Positions 33,169 through 41,512 of a stretch of DNA of 64,000 nt are shown in pieces. Every line of letters begins with the position of its first letter. The stretch's first letter is position 1. Location of the stretch: NCBI GenBank assembly GCA_016712465.1, contig JADJQZ010000001.1, forward strand, positions 2,170,001 to 2,234,000. The letters are read 5' to 3'. Source of the DNA: Candidatus Obscuribacter sp. (GTDB lineage: Bacteria > Cyanobacteriota > Vampirovibrionia > Obscuribacterales > Obscuribacteraceae). The notes below the pieces were generated by a model. It was not told the DNA's origin. It was given only the letters and a program-made list of their open reading frames with translations, and did no database searches. A program made the position numbers and the translations under genes.

Positions 33169-34107
33169 TCAAGCGGCTTGCAGGTATGTCGTTCTGGGCT
33201 TCCTCGTGGGTGCTGGATCCGCCTCGTGCAATACACAAGCCGTAATTAGATGACTGGCAATCTGCTTCTCCAGGTGTCGCCGATTCCATCGGTAACAGAA
33301 CTCGTTCAGATAGCTTTGAATGTTCAGTTTACAGAAGTGATGATAAGTTCCCTTAAAAAAGCGCTTTAGATGCGATATTGCCAGGCTCAGACAGGCCATC
33401 TTGGTGTTCAGCTCTGTCTTTGCCATCTTGGTCATGTTTACGTAGTGCCCCAGGCTCCTCAGCCCATGATGCCGGCCCAGAGCGTCCGTTCGAAACACTT
33501 GTCCCGGCGGGTCTGACTCCACCTTCTGGGCTGCAACTTCTTGCAGCGTTTCAATCTTAGTGTCTGGAATGACCTTCAATACTAGATTCCCGGCTTTCAT
33601 ATTCTCCGACTCCACCATCACAAGAACCTGTACCTTACCATCAAATGGAGACTTCCCCTCAGTTCTGCTGTGACTTTTGCCACCAAGAAAGGCTTCATCA
33701 AGTTCGATATAGCCAGCCAGTGTGAGCTTTTCGTCTCTGTCTCCCATTGAACCCCTCAACTTACGCAGCAACAGAGCGGCACTCTTCCTCTGCACCCCAA
33801 GCTGCTTCCCGAGCCTTGTCGCACTCACTCCACCTTTGTCATTCGCTACCAGATATATCGCCAAGAACCAGCATGGTAGCGGAATCCGGCTGTCCTCAAA
33901 TATGGTATCCGCTGTAATCGAGGTCTGCCTGCCACAGCAACTGCATTCCATTGTCCGCCGCCTGGATAGCCGATATCCATTGTTGTGCTTACAGCTCGGA
34001 CATACAAAACCACGCGGCCATTTACTCTGATAAATGGCTTCCAGGCACTTTTCCTCTGTTCCATAGGCTTCCATATACGAAATCAAACTGGCTTTCAGCA
34101 AAATCAT
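33169..34107 (-). CDS. IS1595-type transposase
   Basis: About 312 residues, from the ATG at 34107 with GGTG six bases upstream. The N-terminus has the zinc ribbon of IS1595 transposases (VCPSCKHNNGYRL, ECSCCGRQTS). The catalytic core has IELDEAFLGGKSHSR (first Asp), FRTDALGRHHGLRSLGHY (second Asp) and HHFCKLNIQSYLNEFCYRWNRR, in which the third acidic position is the Asn/Glu-type NEF motif of this family. The length is typical, with no frameshift, so the element may be active. It lies between the TadG-like operon and a secreted-protein gene that is frameshifted. Clear terminal inverted repeats were not found. Confidence 0.9.
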   Translation of the reverse strand: MILLKASLISYMEAYGTEEKCLEAIYQSKWPRGFVCPSCKHNNGYRLSRRRTMECSCCGRQTSITADTIFEDSRIPLPCWFLAIYLVANDKGGVSATRLGKQLGVQRKSAALLLRKLRGSMGDRDEKLTLAGYIELDEAFLGGKSHSRTEGKSPFDGKVQVLVMVESENMKAGNLVLKVIPDTKIETLQEVAAQKVESDPPGQVFRTDALGRHHGLRSLGHYVNMTKMAKTELNTKMACLSLAISHLKRFFKGTYHHFCKLNIQSYLNEFCYRWNRRHLEKQIASHLITACVLHEADPAPTRKPRTTYLQAA

Positions 34108-34545
34108 ATTTTCACCATTTTTGGGGCAGGACACTGTAAAATATAGTATGCCCACGCAAACGTTTAAATAACGGAACCTGTGCCCGTTTTCGGAACTGCC
34201 TGCATTAAATACTCAGGTAAGCTTTGAGTGAAGGGGGCACTTTTCTCTTGAGCGGATCTCTTGGGATTCTACTACTGCGTATGAGTTAAAACTTTTGCAA
34301 ATATTCTGGGGTCGGTCCGTTCTTTTCAACAGTCAGCACTGACTTCAGAAGTTAGCACTGCCTGTGGTGCAGCACCAGTGCAAAATTTTCAATTCGGTTA
34401 AGGTTAATACTCGTTTCCAAGCACAATAACTGTTCCTCTTTCCTCCTATGAAACCCTGACGCCATCACTCTCTTGATTGATGCAGGCGGAAGAGTCCTGA
34501 TAGTAGCTTTAGTATCGCGTCAAACTTTTATCAGGTATCTAAAAT
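34108..34545. other. Gap between transposase and secreted-protein gene
   Basis: 438 bases with no credible gene. It probably contains the right end of the insertion sequence. Two dyads are visible: AGTCAG-CA-CTGACT at 34331-34344 and TGGTGC-A-GCACCA at 34365-34377, the latter nested in GCACTG/CAGTGC arms (34355-34360 and 34376-34381). They may be operator-like sites or remnants of the element. No tRNA or promoter was identified with confidence. Confidence 0.4.
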
Positions 34546-34872
34546 ATGAAACTGGTCTTCGTCAGAAGAGTGTCCTCTGCCCTATTGGCCGTGGCCCTCT
34601 CTCTTCAATGCGTCTTTCCCTTTGGAGTTTCCGCGCAGTCTTTGTCAGCCCCCGGCATGGAAAACATCGAGAGTCTCAATAAGCAAATTGCTGCCAAGGA
34701 AGTTGAACTACTCAAACTGAACAGTGACTTTCGCACCCATTACACGGCTCGCGATAGGAAGAAGCAAAGGCGCATGAAATTTTACGACTTTGCCGCCGGT
34801 GCCGTGGCCAATGCCGGCGACATTCATTACACTAATGAGTCAGTTCTGGAAGTATCAAAAGAAGCCCGGTGA
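34546..34872 (+). CDS. Secreted protein of unknown function, N-terminal part (frameshifted)
   Basis: 108 codons: a signal peptide (SALLAVALSLQCVFPFGVSA, then QSLSAP) and a helical, coiled-coil-like stretch (ESLNKQIAAKEVELLKLNS) ending at a TGA. The C-terminal half of what looks like the same protein continues one base ahead in another frame from about 34870. A one-base insertion somewhere in 34850-34873 (for example in the AAAA run at 34857-34860) explains the break. No known family was recognised. Confidence 0.5.
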   Translation: MKLVFVRRVSSALLAVALSLQCVFPFGVSAQSLSAPGMENIESLNKQIAAKEVELLKLNSDFRTHYTARDRKKQRRMKFYDFAAGAVANAGDIHYTNESVLEVSKEAR

Positions 34873-35881
34873 AGGTCTCAACAAAAGAGGAAGACTGGAA
34901 GCGGGCGTGATCACAGTCCTTGTGGCTTATTGTTTGCTCGGTAGCATGTACGCGGCCGAGGGAGCCTCTGACCTCATTTGCGATTATCAGGGCAAGCGCA
35001 AACATTTTGATGCTAAGTCAATGCGCGAAAGAGTGGTGGCACTGAAAAATGAGATAGATAAGTTGATAGCTGAGCGCAGAGCGGCAGTAGCTCAGATTTC
35101 GGCCGGCTCCGGTGAAGGCCAGTACTTAAACGCCGAGGAGGAGGTTCTCAAAGACCTGCGTGATCTGGCCATTCTCGAGTTCAGCAAACTCTATATAGAT
35201 TCGCGTAAGAAACATTCAGCCAGAGACATTACCACCATAGGTACCCTGGCGGTTTGTGCCACCGGTGCCTTCCCTGGTGCCCTGGGAGTTTTGAACGGTA
35301 TTCGCCATACCAATATCAAAGAAATAGGCGGTGGCGGAATAGGCTTTCTGGTTTCCGGCGCCACCCTCACAGCCGCTCCCGTGCTCATTCACGGCGGCGC
35401 GGCTCTGACCGGTAAAGTGGCCGCTTCCAGGCTTTCGAAAGAACTGGGTGAGGTGCAGTGCAAAACCACCGAAAAGCTTGTCGGCGATATCGCTAAGCTG
35501 TCCGGCAACGGCGGCCGCTCCGAACAATATCAAGTTATGGCTAAACTCATAGGCGACCGGGCGGCTTTCCTGGAAGGCGATAAGAAAGAGCAGAAGCGGG
35601 AGATGATCGAGAGCTTCATTTCCTACGCCGCCCGTGGCGGTCCTCAGATCGCCTTTGGTACTTGCGTGGCTAGAGCAGGCTATCGCTACAACAACAATGC
35701 CTTCAAGGTCTTCAAAGGGGTCGCTCAGGGCGCCACAGCCAACGAGGTCTCCTGGGGGATCTGGATGCTTGATGTGGTGCAAAAACAAACCCGCAATGAA
35801 CTCAAGTACCGCAAGGAAGACAAAGTCGGTGTGACCGCCGCCTTCAGCCCGGAGAATCCGGATTTGAAGAAACTGCAGTAA
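34835..35881 (+). CDS. Secreted/membrane protein of unknown function, main part (frameshifted)
   Basis: The frame continues the protein begun at 34546. The informative part starts near residue KRGRLEAG: a hydrophobic segment (VITVLVAYCLLGSMYAA), a helical region with KNEIDKLIAERRAA, then a Gly/Ala-rich membrane-like stretch (ITTIGTLAVCATGAFPGALG and a second hydrophobic segment). The C-terminus is soluble and basic. No motif is recognised. Any start at the TTG 34790 or ATG 34835 would lack a signal peptide, so it is probably not an independent gene. A perfect bidirectional terminator follows 17 bases after the stop. Confidence 0.5.
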   Translation: MSQFWKYQKKPGEGLNKRGRLEAGVITVLVAYCLLGSMYAAEGASDLICDYQGKRKHFDAKSMRERVVALKNEIDKLIAERRAAVAQISAGSGEGQYLNAEEEVLKDLRDLAILEFSKLYIDSRKKHSARDITTIGTLAVCATGAFPGALGVLNGIRHTNIKEIGGGGIGFLVSGATLTAAPVLIHGGAALTGKVAASRLSKELGEVQCKTTEKLVGDIAKLSGNGGRSEQYQVMAKLIGDRAAFLEGDKKEQKREMIESFISYAARGGPQIAFGTCVARAGYRYNNNAFKVFKGVAQGATANEVSWGIWMLDVVQKQTRNELKYRKEDKVGVTAAFSPENPDLKKLQ

Positions 35882-35897
35882 AGCAAGGCTGCTAAAC

Positions 35898-35930
35898 AAA
35901 AGGAAGGAACTGTTTCAGTTCCTTCCTTTT
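35898..35930. terminator. Strong bidirectional terminator
   Basis: AAAAGGAAGGAACTG (35898-35912) and CAGTTCCTTCCTTTT (35916-35930) form a perfect 15-base stem with a TTT loop, ending in a T-run in both directions. It separates the convergent secreted-protein gene and glmS. Confidence 0.85.
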
Positions 35931-35951
35931 GTGTTTGTCTTAAACGCCTGC

Positions 35952-37826
35952 TTACTCTACAGTCACCGACTTAGCCAGATTACGGGGCTGGTCCACGTCT
36001 TTGCCAAGATAATCGGCTATGAAGTAAGACATAAGCTGCAAGGGAATGACCGAGGTCATGGGTGAGAAGAGTTCTTCCACCGGCGGCACAAAGAGTACCG
36101 AGTCGAAGGTCTTCACCGCCTGTTCATCGCCGTCCACGGACACTGCGATCATCTTAGCTTTGCGGGCTCTGGCTTCCTGGGCGTTCGATAAGGTCTTTTC
36201 ATAGACGCCGCCCGGCATCAGTACTGTTATCACCGGCACGTTTTGATCGAGTACGGCAATGGGACCATGCTTGAGTTCACCGGCGGCATAGCCGGAGGCG
36301 TGGATGTAGCTGAGTTCTTTCAGTTTGAGGGCGCCTTCCAGGGCTGTGGGAAAATTGAGACCGCGACCGATGAAGACCACGTCGTGGGCCTCGGCGTAGC
36401 GGATGGAGATGTCGCGTATTTGCTCTTCCCGAGCCAGAATTTGTTCGATCATGGTGGGCACTGAGTTGAGCTGAATCTTCAGCTCTTTGGCCCTTTCCTT
36501 GCTCACCGTGCCGCGTTTTTCGGCCAGGTAAATAGCCAGCAGGTAGAAGCTGGCTAACTGGGCTAGATAGGTCTTTGTGGCGGCGACGGAGACTTCAATA
36601 CCGCATTCGGTGACCATCAAGTTCTGGGTGATATGAGCCAGATGGGAGTCAGCCCGGTTGGTTATGCCCAGGGTGTAAGCCCCTTTGGCTTTGGCTTCCT
36701 TCAGGGCGGCCAGGGTGTCGGCGGTTTCGCCCGATTGGCTGACGGCGATGGCCAGGGTGGCTTCGTTCACCAGCACCTTGCGCCCGCGAATCTCCGAAGC
36801 AATTTCCACTTCGCAGGGAATACCGACCAGTTCTTCCAGCAGTAACTTACCAACCATGGAGGCATGGTAAGCCGTACCGCAGGCAAAAATGGAAATGCGG
36901 TTCAGCCCTTTGATTTCCTCTTCGGTCAGGTGCACGCCGTAAGCTGATTCACCCAGACCGGTGGAAAGGTGATCGATGTTCAAATCGATGGGATGGTTGG
37001 GATGTTGCAAATATTTGGAGAGGGTCTGGCGCAGTACCAGTGGCTGTTCATGAATTTCCTTGAGTAGGAAATGCTTGTAGCCGCATTTGTCGATGACATA
37101 AGGGCTGGCATCGAGAGCGATGGGGCTGCGTTTTACTTCTTTGCCGTCGAAGGTAAAGAGTCTGACGCCGGAAGCCGTGATTTCAGCTATCTCGCTTTGA
37201 TCCAGCTTGATGACCCGGTTGGTGTACTGGCGCACGGCCATGGAGTCGGAAGCGAGGAAGTTTTCGTTCTCGCCCAGGCCGACTGAGAGCGAATAATGGT
37301 GATTGACGGCGTATATGCGATCGGGCTGTTTCTGGCAAACGATGCCGAGGGCGAAAATACCGGCCAGTCTCTGCACCGCCCGCAGTATCGACTGCAATAG
37401 GTCTTGATCTTTGGCGTATTCGTGGGAGACCAGGTGCACTATTACTTCCGTATCGGTTTCGGAGGCGAATTCATAGCCGAGCCCCTTCAACTCTTCTCTC
37501 AGTTCTTCGTGGTTTTCGATAATGCCGTTGTGCACCACCGCCAGCGTGCCTGTGGCATCGGTGTGGGGGTGGGCGTTCTGGTCATTGGGAATGCCGTGGG
37601 TAGCCCATCTGGTGTGACCTATTCCTACGCGAGCCTTGGGTCTTTTGTTGTCGAGCAGTGCTTCCAGATTGGAAAGCTTGCCGGCAGCTTTCAAGACGCA
37701 CAATCTGCCTTCTTCAATAACAGCCACACCGGCTGAATCATAACCGCGGTACTCCAGGCATTTGAGTTCGTTCAATAGAACCGGGGCGGCCTGGGAAGGA
37801 CCAAGGTAACCAACTATTCCGCACAT
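35952..37826 (-). CDS. glmS: Glutamine--fructose-6-phosphate aminotransferase (isomerising)
   Basis: Makes glucosamine 6-phosphate from fructose 6-phosphate and glutamine, the first step toward UDP-GlcNAc for peptidoglycan and lipid A. The 624 residues start MCGIVGYLG with Cys2 as the glutaminase nucleophile, followed by ECLEYRGYDSAGVAV and GIGHTRWATHG. Two SIS domains follow (SIFACGTAYHASM; SQSGETADTLAALKEAK; GRGLNFPTALEGALKLKEL; HGPIAVLDQNVPVI) with the C-terminal PRNLAKSVTVE. No glmS ribozyme was recognised upstream; only 41 bases separate it from frr, which suggests that it belongs to the rpsB-tsf-pyrH-frr transcript or has a short own promoter. Confidence 0.97.
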   Translation of the reverse strand: MCGIVGYLGPSQAAPVLLNELKCLEYRGYDSAGVAVIEEGRLCVLKAAGKLSNLEALLDNKRPKARVGIGHTRWATHGIPNDQNAHPHTDATGTLAVVHNGIIENHEELREELKGLGYEFASETDTEVIVHLVSHEYAKDQDLLQSILRAVQRLAGIFALGIVCQKQPDRIYAVNHHYSLSVGLGENENFLASDSMAVRQYTNRVIKLDQSEIAEITASGVRLFTFDGKEVKRSPIALDASPYVIDKCGYKHFLLKEIHEQPLVLRQTLSKYLQHPNHPIDLNIDHLSTGLGESAYGVHLTEEEIKGLNRISIFACGTAYHASMVGKLLLEELVGIPCEVEIASEIRGRKVLVNEATLAIAVSQSGETADTLAALKEAKAKGAYTLGITNRADSHLAHITQNLMVTECGIEVSVAATKTYLAQLASFYLLAIYLAEKRGTVSKERAKELKIQLNSVPTMIEQILAREEQIRDISIRYAEAHDVVFIGRGLNFPTALEGALKLKELSYIHASGYAAGELKHGPIAVLDQNVPVITVLMPGGVYEKTLSNAQEARARKAKMIAVSVDGDEQAVKTFDSVLFVPPVEELFSPMTSVIPLQLMSYFIADYLGKDVDQPRNLAKSVTVE

Positions 37827-37867
37827 TTTTATGGGCCTCGTACAAGTAATTCCGAAGTGGGGAAGTT

Positions 37868-38425
37868 CTAGACTTCCATCAGTTCTGCTTCTTTGTCCTG
37901 TAATGTCTTATCGATTTCTTTGATATGTTTGTCTGTAAGCTTCTGCAGCGCTTCCATTTGACGTTTGATCTCGTCTTCGGAAATTTCGCCTTTCATTTTC
38001 TTCAGATCTTGATCGGCGTCCCTGCGGGCATTGCGCACCGCCACACGGAATTCTTCGCCTATTTTGTTGACCATTTTGATCATTTCTTTGCGTCTTTCTT
38101 CCGTCAACTGGGGAAAGGTAATGCGTATGACGGAGCCGTCGGAGTTGGGATTGACGCCCAGATCAGATTTGTGGATGGCCTGTTCTATGGCTTTCAGGGA
38201 GCCTTTGTCATAGGGTTGGATGACCAGGCTTCTGCCGTCGGGGGTGGAGATGTTGGCCAGTCCTTTGAGAGGCGTCATGGTGCCGTAGTAGTCGGCCTCG
38301 ATGCGATCCAGCATCTGCGGGTTGGCTCTGCCTGTGCGCACTGTCTGTAACTCTTTGTGCAAGCGGGCGAGAGCTTTTTTCATGTGCTCGTCGGCGTTCT
38401 GCATTACTTCAGTGGTGGTGGTCAT
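37868..38425 (-). CDS. frr: Ribosome recycling factor
   Basis: Splits post-termination ribosomes together with EF-G. The 185 residues match the family length when the ATG at 38425 is used; it has a GAGGA site and lies 2 bases after pyrH. Motifs: LARLHKELQTVRTGRANPQML, YYGTMTPLKGLANI, SVIRITFPQLTEERRKEMIK and the C-terminal DKHIKEIDKTLQDKEAELM. It is part of rpsB-tsf-pyrH-frr. Confidence 0.97.
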   Translation of the reverse strand: MTTTTEVMQNADEHMKKALARLHKELQTVRTGRANPQMLDRIEADYYGTMTPLKGLANISTPDGRSLVIQPYDKGSLKAIEQAIHKSDLGVNPNSDGSVIRITFPQLTEERRKEMIKMVNKIGEEFRVAVRNARRDADQDLKKMKGEISEDEIKRQMEALQKLTDKHIKEIDKTLQDKEAELMEV

Positions 38426-38427
38426 TC

Positions 38428-39192
38428 TTAGGTCCTCGCTCCTGTTGCTTTTTCCGTGCCGCATTCAGATCCAATTAAAGTTCCGATTTTGTCTCCCAGA
38501 ACGATTCGCTCGATAGAACCCTGGCGGGCAAAATCGAAGACGATGATGGGAATCGAGTTTTGCTGGCAGAGGGAGACTGCCGATGGGTCCATGACTTTCA
38601 ATTGTCTGGCCAGCATATCGTCGAAGCTTATGAAGTCGATGCGTTTGGCATTGGGATTTTTCTTGGGATCTTCTTCGTAAACGCCGTCCACATGGTTCTT
38701 AGCCATGAGGATGGCATCCGCTTTCATTTCCGCCGCCCTCAGGGCTGCGGCTGTGTCGGTGGTGACGTGGGGGTTGCCGGTTCCACCGCCGAAAATAACG
38801 ACTCGTCCCTTCTCAAGGTGGCGAATTGCTCTCAGTCGAATGAACGGTTCAGCCACCGCCGGCATGGCGATGGCTGTTTGTACTCTGGTGGGAATGCCCT
38901 TTCTGGTCAGTACTTCCTGCAGAATCAAGCAATTCATAATAGTGGCCAGCATACCGACATAGTCGGCGGCCGCCTTATCCATGCCCCAGGAGGAGCCCTG
39001 GACGCCGCGGAAGATATTACCGCCGCCAACAACGATAGCTATTTGTACGCCCAGGCTGTATGCGCTCGATATCTCATCGGCGATGCCGGCGATTATGTCC
39101 GGCTCGATACCAAAACCTTGCGCTCCGGTAAGCGCTTCTCCACTTAATTTGAGGAGGATTCTCTTAAATCGGACTTCCGACATATTCCACAT
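38428..39192 (-). CDS. pyrH: UMP kinase
   Basis: Phosphorylates UMP to UDP (hexameric bacterial-type UMP kinase). From the ATG at 39192, which has an AAGGAAG site, the protein is 254 residues. Motifs: RILLKLSGEALTG, QIAIVVGGGNIFRG, the GFGI/GGTGNPHVTTDTAAALRA region, and DGVYEEDPKKNPNAKR. It is the third gene of the ribosomal S2 cluster, between tsf and frr, as in many bacteria. Confidence 0.97.
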   Translation of the reverse strand: MWNMSEVRFKRILLKLSGEALTGAQGFGIEPDIIAGIADEISSAYSLGVQIAIVVGGGNIFRGVQGSSWGMDKAAADYVGMLATIMNCLILQEVLTRKGIPTRVQTAIAMPAVAEPFIRLRAIRHLEKGRVVIFGGGTGNPHVTTDTAAALRAAEMKADAILMAKNHVDGVYEEDPKKNPNAKRIDFISFDDMLARQLKVMDPSAVSLCQQNSIPIIVFDFARQGSIERIVLGDKIGTLIGSECGTEKATGART

Positions 39193-39287
39193 GCTTCCTT
39201 TTGAAATTGGCACCCAAAGCGAGAGCCGGGTCAGATCATAACTCTTTCCCGGCTCCTACTTCTATAGCTTTACGCTCATCAAGTTGG

Positions 39288-40199
39288 TTAAGCTTCTTCG
39301 CCCTGGGCTTCGCCTTCGCCTTCTCCCAAAATAAATAGCGCGAAGCGGACCGGCTTGGTGGCCACGCCCAGTTCTTTGCCTTTGGCGGCGAGGTATTTAC
39401 CTACGGAAGTGGACTGTTCTTTCACGAAGGGCTGCTCGGTCAAGCAACGCTCGGCAAGGATTTTATCCACGCGACCGGCAACGATTTTTTCACGCATTTC
39501 CGGTTTCTTATCGGCGAGATCGGCTTTGCCGGCTTCGATGCGGCGCTCGTTTTCGATCATGTCGGCCGGGACGGCTTCTCTGTCGAGGTAGCTGGGCTTA
39601 GCCGAGACAACGTGCATGGCGATTTCTCTGGCCAGACCTTGCATGTCGGTGCAGCCTTTTACGCACTTGTCGGCGGAAAGCTCGACGATAGCGCCCATTT
39701 TGCCGCCCAGAGCATGAATGTACAGACCGGTGATGCCGTCTGTGCTCTCGAACACTTGCAGGCGCTTGACGTTGATGTTTTCGCCGGTTTTCGCTACGGC
39801 TTCGGTGACCAACTCCTTAACGGTGTTGCCTTTGCTGGTCTGCTTGGCAAGCAGTTCTTCCACCGTGGTCGGCTTTTCTTTCAAAGCCACGGCGGCCAGC
39901 TCTTTACCGAGGGCCTGGAATTCATCGTTTCTGGCCACGAAATCGGTTTCGCAATTGACTTCCACCAGGGCTGCCACTTTGCCGCACTCGGATACCTGGC
40001 CCACTACAAGACCTTCGGATGTGATGCGCGAGGCTTTCTTGCCGGCCGCAGCAGCACCCTTCTGTCTCAAGAGTTCAAAAGCTTTTTCGAAGTCGCCGCC
40101 GGCTTCCACCAGGGCTTTCTTGCAGTCCATCATGGCTGCGCCGGACTTCTCTCTCAGTTCCTTCACCATGGAAGCGGAAACTTCAACCACTGTGCTCAT
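39288..40199 (-). CDS. tsf: Elongation factor Ts
   Basis: The nucleotide exchange factor for EF-Tu. 303 residues starting MSTVVEVSASMVKELREKSG; the UBA-like N-terminus (GAAMMDCKKALVEAGGDFEKA), the conserved VEVNCETDFVARNDEF and the second half (AMHVVSAKPSYLDREAVP) are present. It carries an acidic Gly/Glu tail (GEGEGEAQGEEA). Lies 106 bases downstream of rpsB, with a terminator-like hairpin between. Confidence 0.98.
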   Translation of the reverse strand: MSTVVEVSASMVKELREKSGAAMMDCKKALVEAGGDFEKAFELLRQKGAAAAGKKASRITSEGLVVGQVSECGKVAALVEVNCETDFVARNDEFQALGKELAAVALKEKPTTVEELLAKQTSKGNTVKELVTEAVAKTGENINVKRLQVFESTDGITGLYIHALGGKMGAIVELSADKCVKGCTDMQGLAREIAMHVVSAKPSYLDREAVPADMIENERRIEAGKADLADKKPEMREKIVAGRVDKILAERCLTEQPFVKEQSTSVGKYLAAKGKELGVATKPVRFALFILGEGEGEAQGEEA

Positions 40200-40250
40200 C
40201 TCCTTCCTAAGACCTCGTATTTGTTATTTATGTGTGCAATAAAATCTAAA

Positions 40251-40293
40251 GAGCCCGGCTGGCGCCTCGTTTAAGAAGCCACAGCCGGGACTC
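40251..40293 (-). terminator. Terminator/attenuator hairpin between rpsB and tsf
   Basis: CCCGGCTG (40254-40261) pairs with CAGCCGGG (40282-40289), extended by GAG/CTC (40251-40253 with 40291-40293) around one bulged A. Read on the minus strand the stem is followed by CTCTTTAGATTTTATTG, a T-rich stretch. It sits 12 bases after the rpsB stop and could partly terminate transcription before tsf, giving unequal expression of S2 and EF-Ts. Confidence 0.5.
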
Positions 40294-40305
40294 AGTTGCC
40301 CTTGA

Positions 40306-41121
40306 CTAGGCTTCGGCTTCGTCGTCACCGAAAGCATCGGGAGCATCGGCGTACTCGGGGGCAGCGGCGCCCACGGAGGCCATTTGCGGTTCCGGTTCTT
40401 TCCAGGCCGCTTTCTCTTCAGCCGGTCCGGCGTAGGCCTGACCTTGTTTGCCTTCCAGAATGGAGTCGGCAATCTTGCTGGTTATAAGCTTGATGGAACG
40501 AATGGAGTCGTCGTTGCCCGGGATGACGTAATCGATGCCGTCGGGATCGCAGTTGGTATCGATGATGCCCACTGTGGAGATGCCGATTTTCTTGGCTTCC
40601 GAAACAGCGATAAGCTCGCGCTTCTGGTCGATGATGAAGAGCATGTCCGGCTTGCCGCGCATGGTCTTGATGCCGCCCAGCGACTTCTCGAGTTTGAGCA
40701 GTTCGCGGTTGAGCATGGACTGTTCTTTCTTGCCGCGGCGATAGAAGTCGCCGGTGTCTCTCATCTCTTCCAGCTCTTTCAGGCGGTTGATACGCAGTCT
40801 GATGGTTTCGAAGTTAGTGAGCATGCCGCCCAGCCAGCGGCGATTGACATAGTGGGCGCCGCAGCGTTTGGCTTCTTCTTCTACTATTTCAGCCGCCTGC
40901 TTTTTGGTGCCGACGAAAATGATGTTCTTCTTCTCGGAGGCTGCCTTTCTGACAAACTCACAAGCCCGATCGAGAGCGCGAGTGGTCTGCTCGAGGTCGA
41001 TGATGTAAATACCGTTACGTTCCCCATAGATGTATGGTCTCATCTTGGGATTCCAGCGGCGCGTTTGGTGACCAAAGTGGACGCCCGCTTCCAAAAGTTG
41101 TCTCATCGATGCTACTGGCAA
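40306..41121 (-). CDS. rpsB: 30S ribosomal protein S2
   Basis: A 271-residue S2, longer than the usual 230-255 because of an acidic/Ala-rich tail (APEYADAPDAFGDDEAEA). Core motifs are ASMRQLLEAGVHFGHQTRRW, IYGERNGIYIIDLEQT, VGTKKQAAEIVEEEAKR, RWLGGMLTNFETIR and GIVDTN-like GIIDTNCDPDGIDYVIPGND. The start is TTG, chosen because AAGGAG lies 9 bases upstream and family members start four to five residues before MRQLL. A ribosomal protein starting with TTG is uncommon and may limit its translation. Confidence 0.97.
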   Translation of the reverse strand: MPVASMRQLLEAGVHFGHQTRRWNPKMRPYIYGERNGIYIIDLEQTTRALDRACEFVRKAASEKKNIIFVGTKKQAAEIVEEEAKRCGAHYVNRRWLGGMLTNFETIRLRINRLKELEEMRDTGDFYRRGKKEQSMLNRELLKLEKSLGGIKTMRGKPDMLFIIDQKRELIAVSEAKKIGISTVGIIDTNCDPDGIDYVIPGNDDSIRSIKLITSKIADSILEGKQGQAYAGPAEEKAAWKEPEPQMASVGAAAPEYADAPDAFGDDEAEA

Positions 41122-41512
41122 GGCTAAATACTCCTTTGAATGTGTGTGAGCCGGTAGGTATGTCGGAAGCCTTCATTATGAGCGGCTTTGCAAAGCCAAA
41201 AATGCTCCTGGGTCTTCCGTGGGCCCAGTCGCGCTCATAGATGGTCAAAAGTAACACTAAGAGCTATACCGTTGCAATTCGGGAAGGGCGAAGCTTAACG
41301 GTTCGCTTAACAATGCAATTTGCCTCACTTCGCCGGGCTCTTCCGGGTTGAAAGGCGCTGCCGTGAGCCGATTTCAACCCGGTTGGCGGATATACGGAGC
41401 ACCGGCCGCCATATGGCTAAAGACTGAGAATCGGCTATTTGTGGACACTTTCACCATTAGTCGTTATAATATTACAACGTAAACTTTTGCTAATTTGTAA
41501 GAGGCTCACATC
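41122..41512. other. Divergent region rpsB / HNH
   Basis: 391 bases with no gene, expected to hold the rpsB promoter and leader on the minus strand and the HNH promoter on the plus strand. It contains a perfect inverted repeat CCGGGTTGAAA (41343-41353) with TTTCAACCCGG (41372-41382), loop 18, without a T-run; this could be a leader RNA structure or an operator. A strong plus-strand promoter is at 41442-41470. Confidence 0.5.
41442..41470 (+). promoter_or_regulatory. Sigma-70 promoter of the HNH gene
   Basis: TGGACA (41442-41447, 5 of 6 to consensus), a 17-base spacer and a perfect TATAAT (41465-41470), 43 bases before the GTG start of the HNH gene. This is the best promoter match seen in the window. 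Confidence 0.7.

Noticed and set aside
33099..34185. GGGCAC (33099-33104) and GTGCCC (34180-34185) as terminal inverted repeats of the insertion sequence
   Set aside because: Only six bases match, the sequences diverge immediately inward, and the flanking 8-mers (CACACAAA and GTTTTCGG) do not form a target duplication.
37827..37867. glmS ribozyme upstream of glmS
   Set aside because: Only 41 bases separate frr and glmS, too short for the ribozyme.
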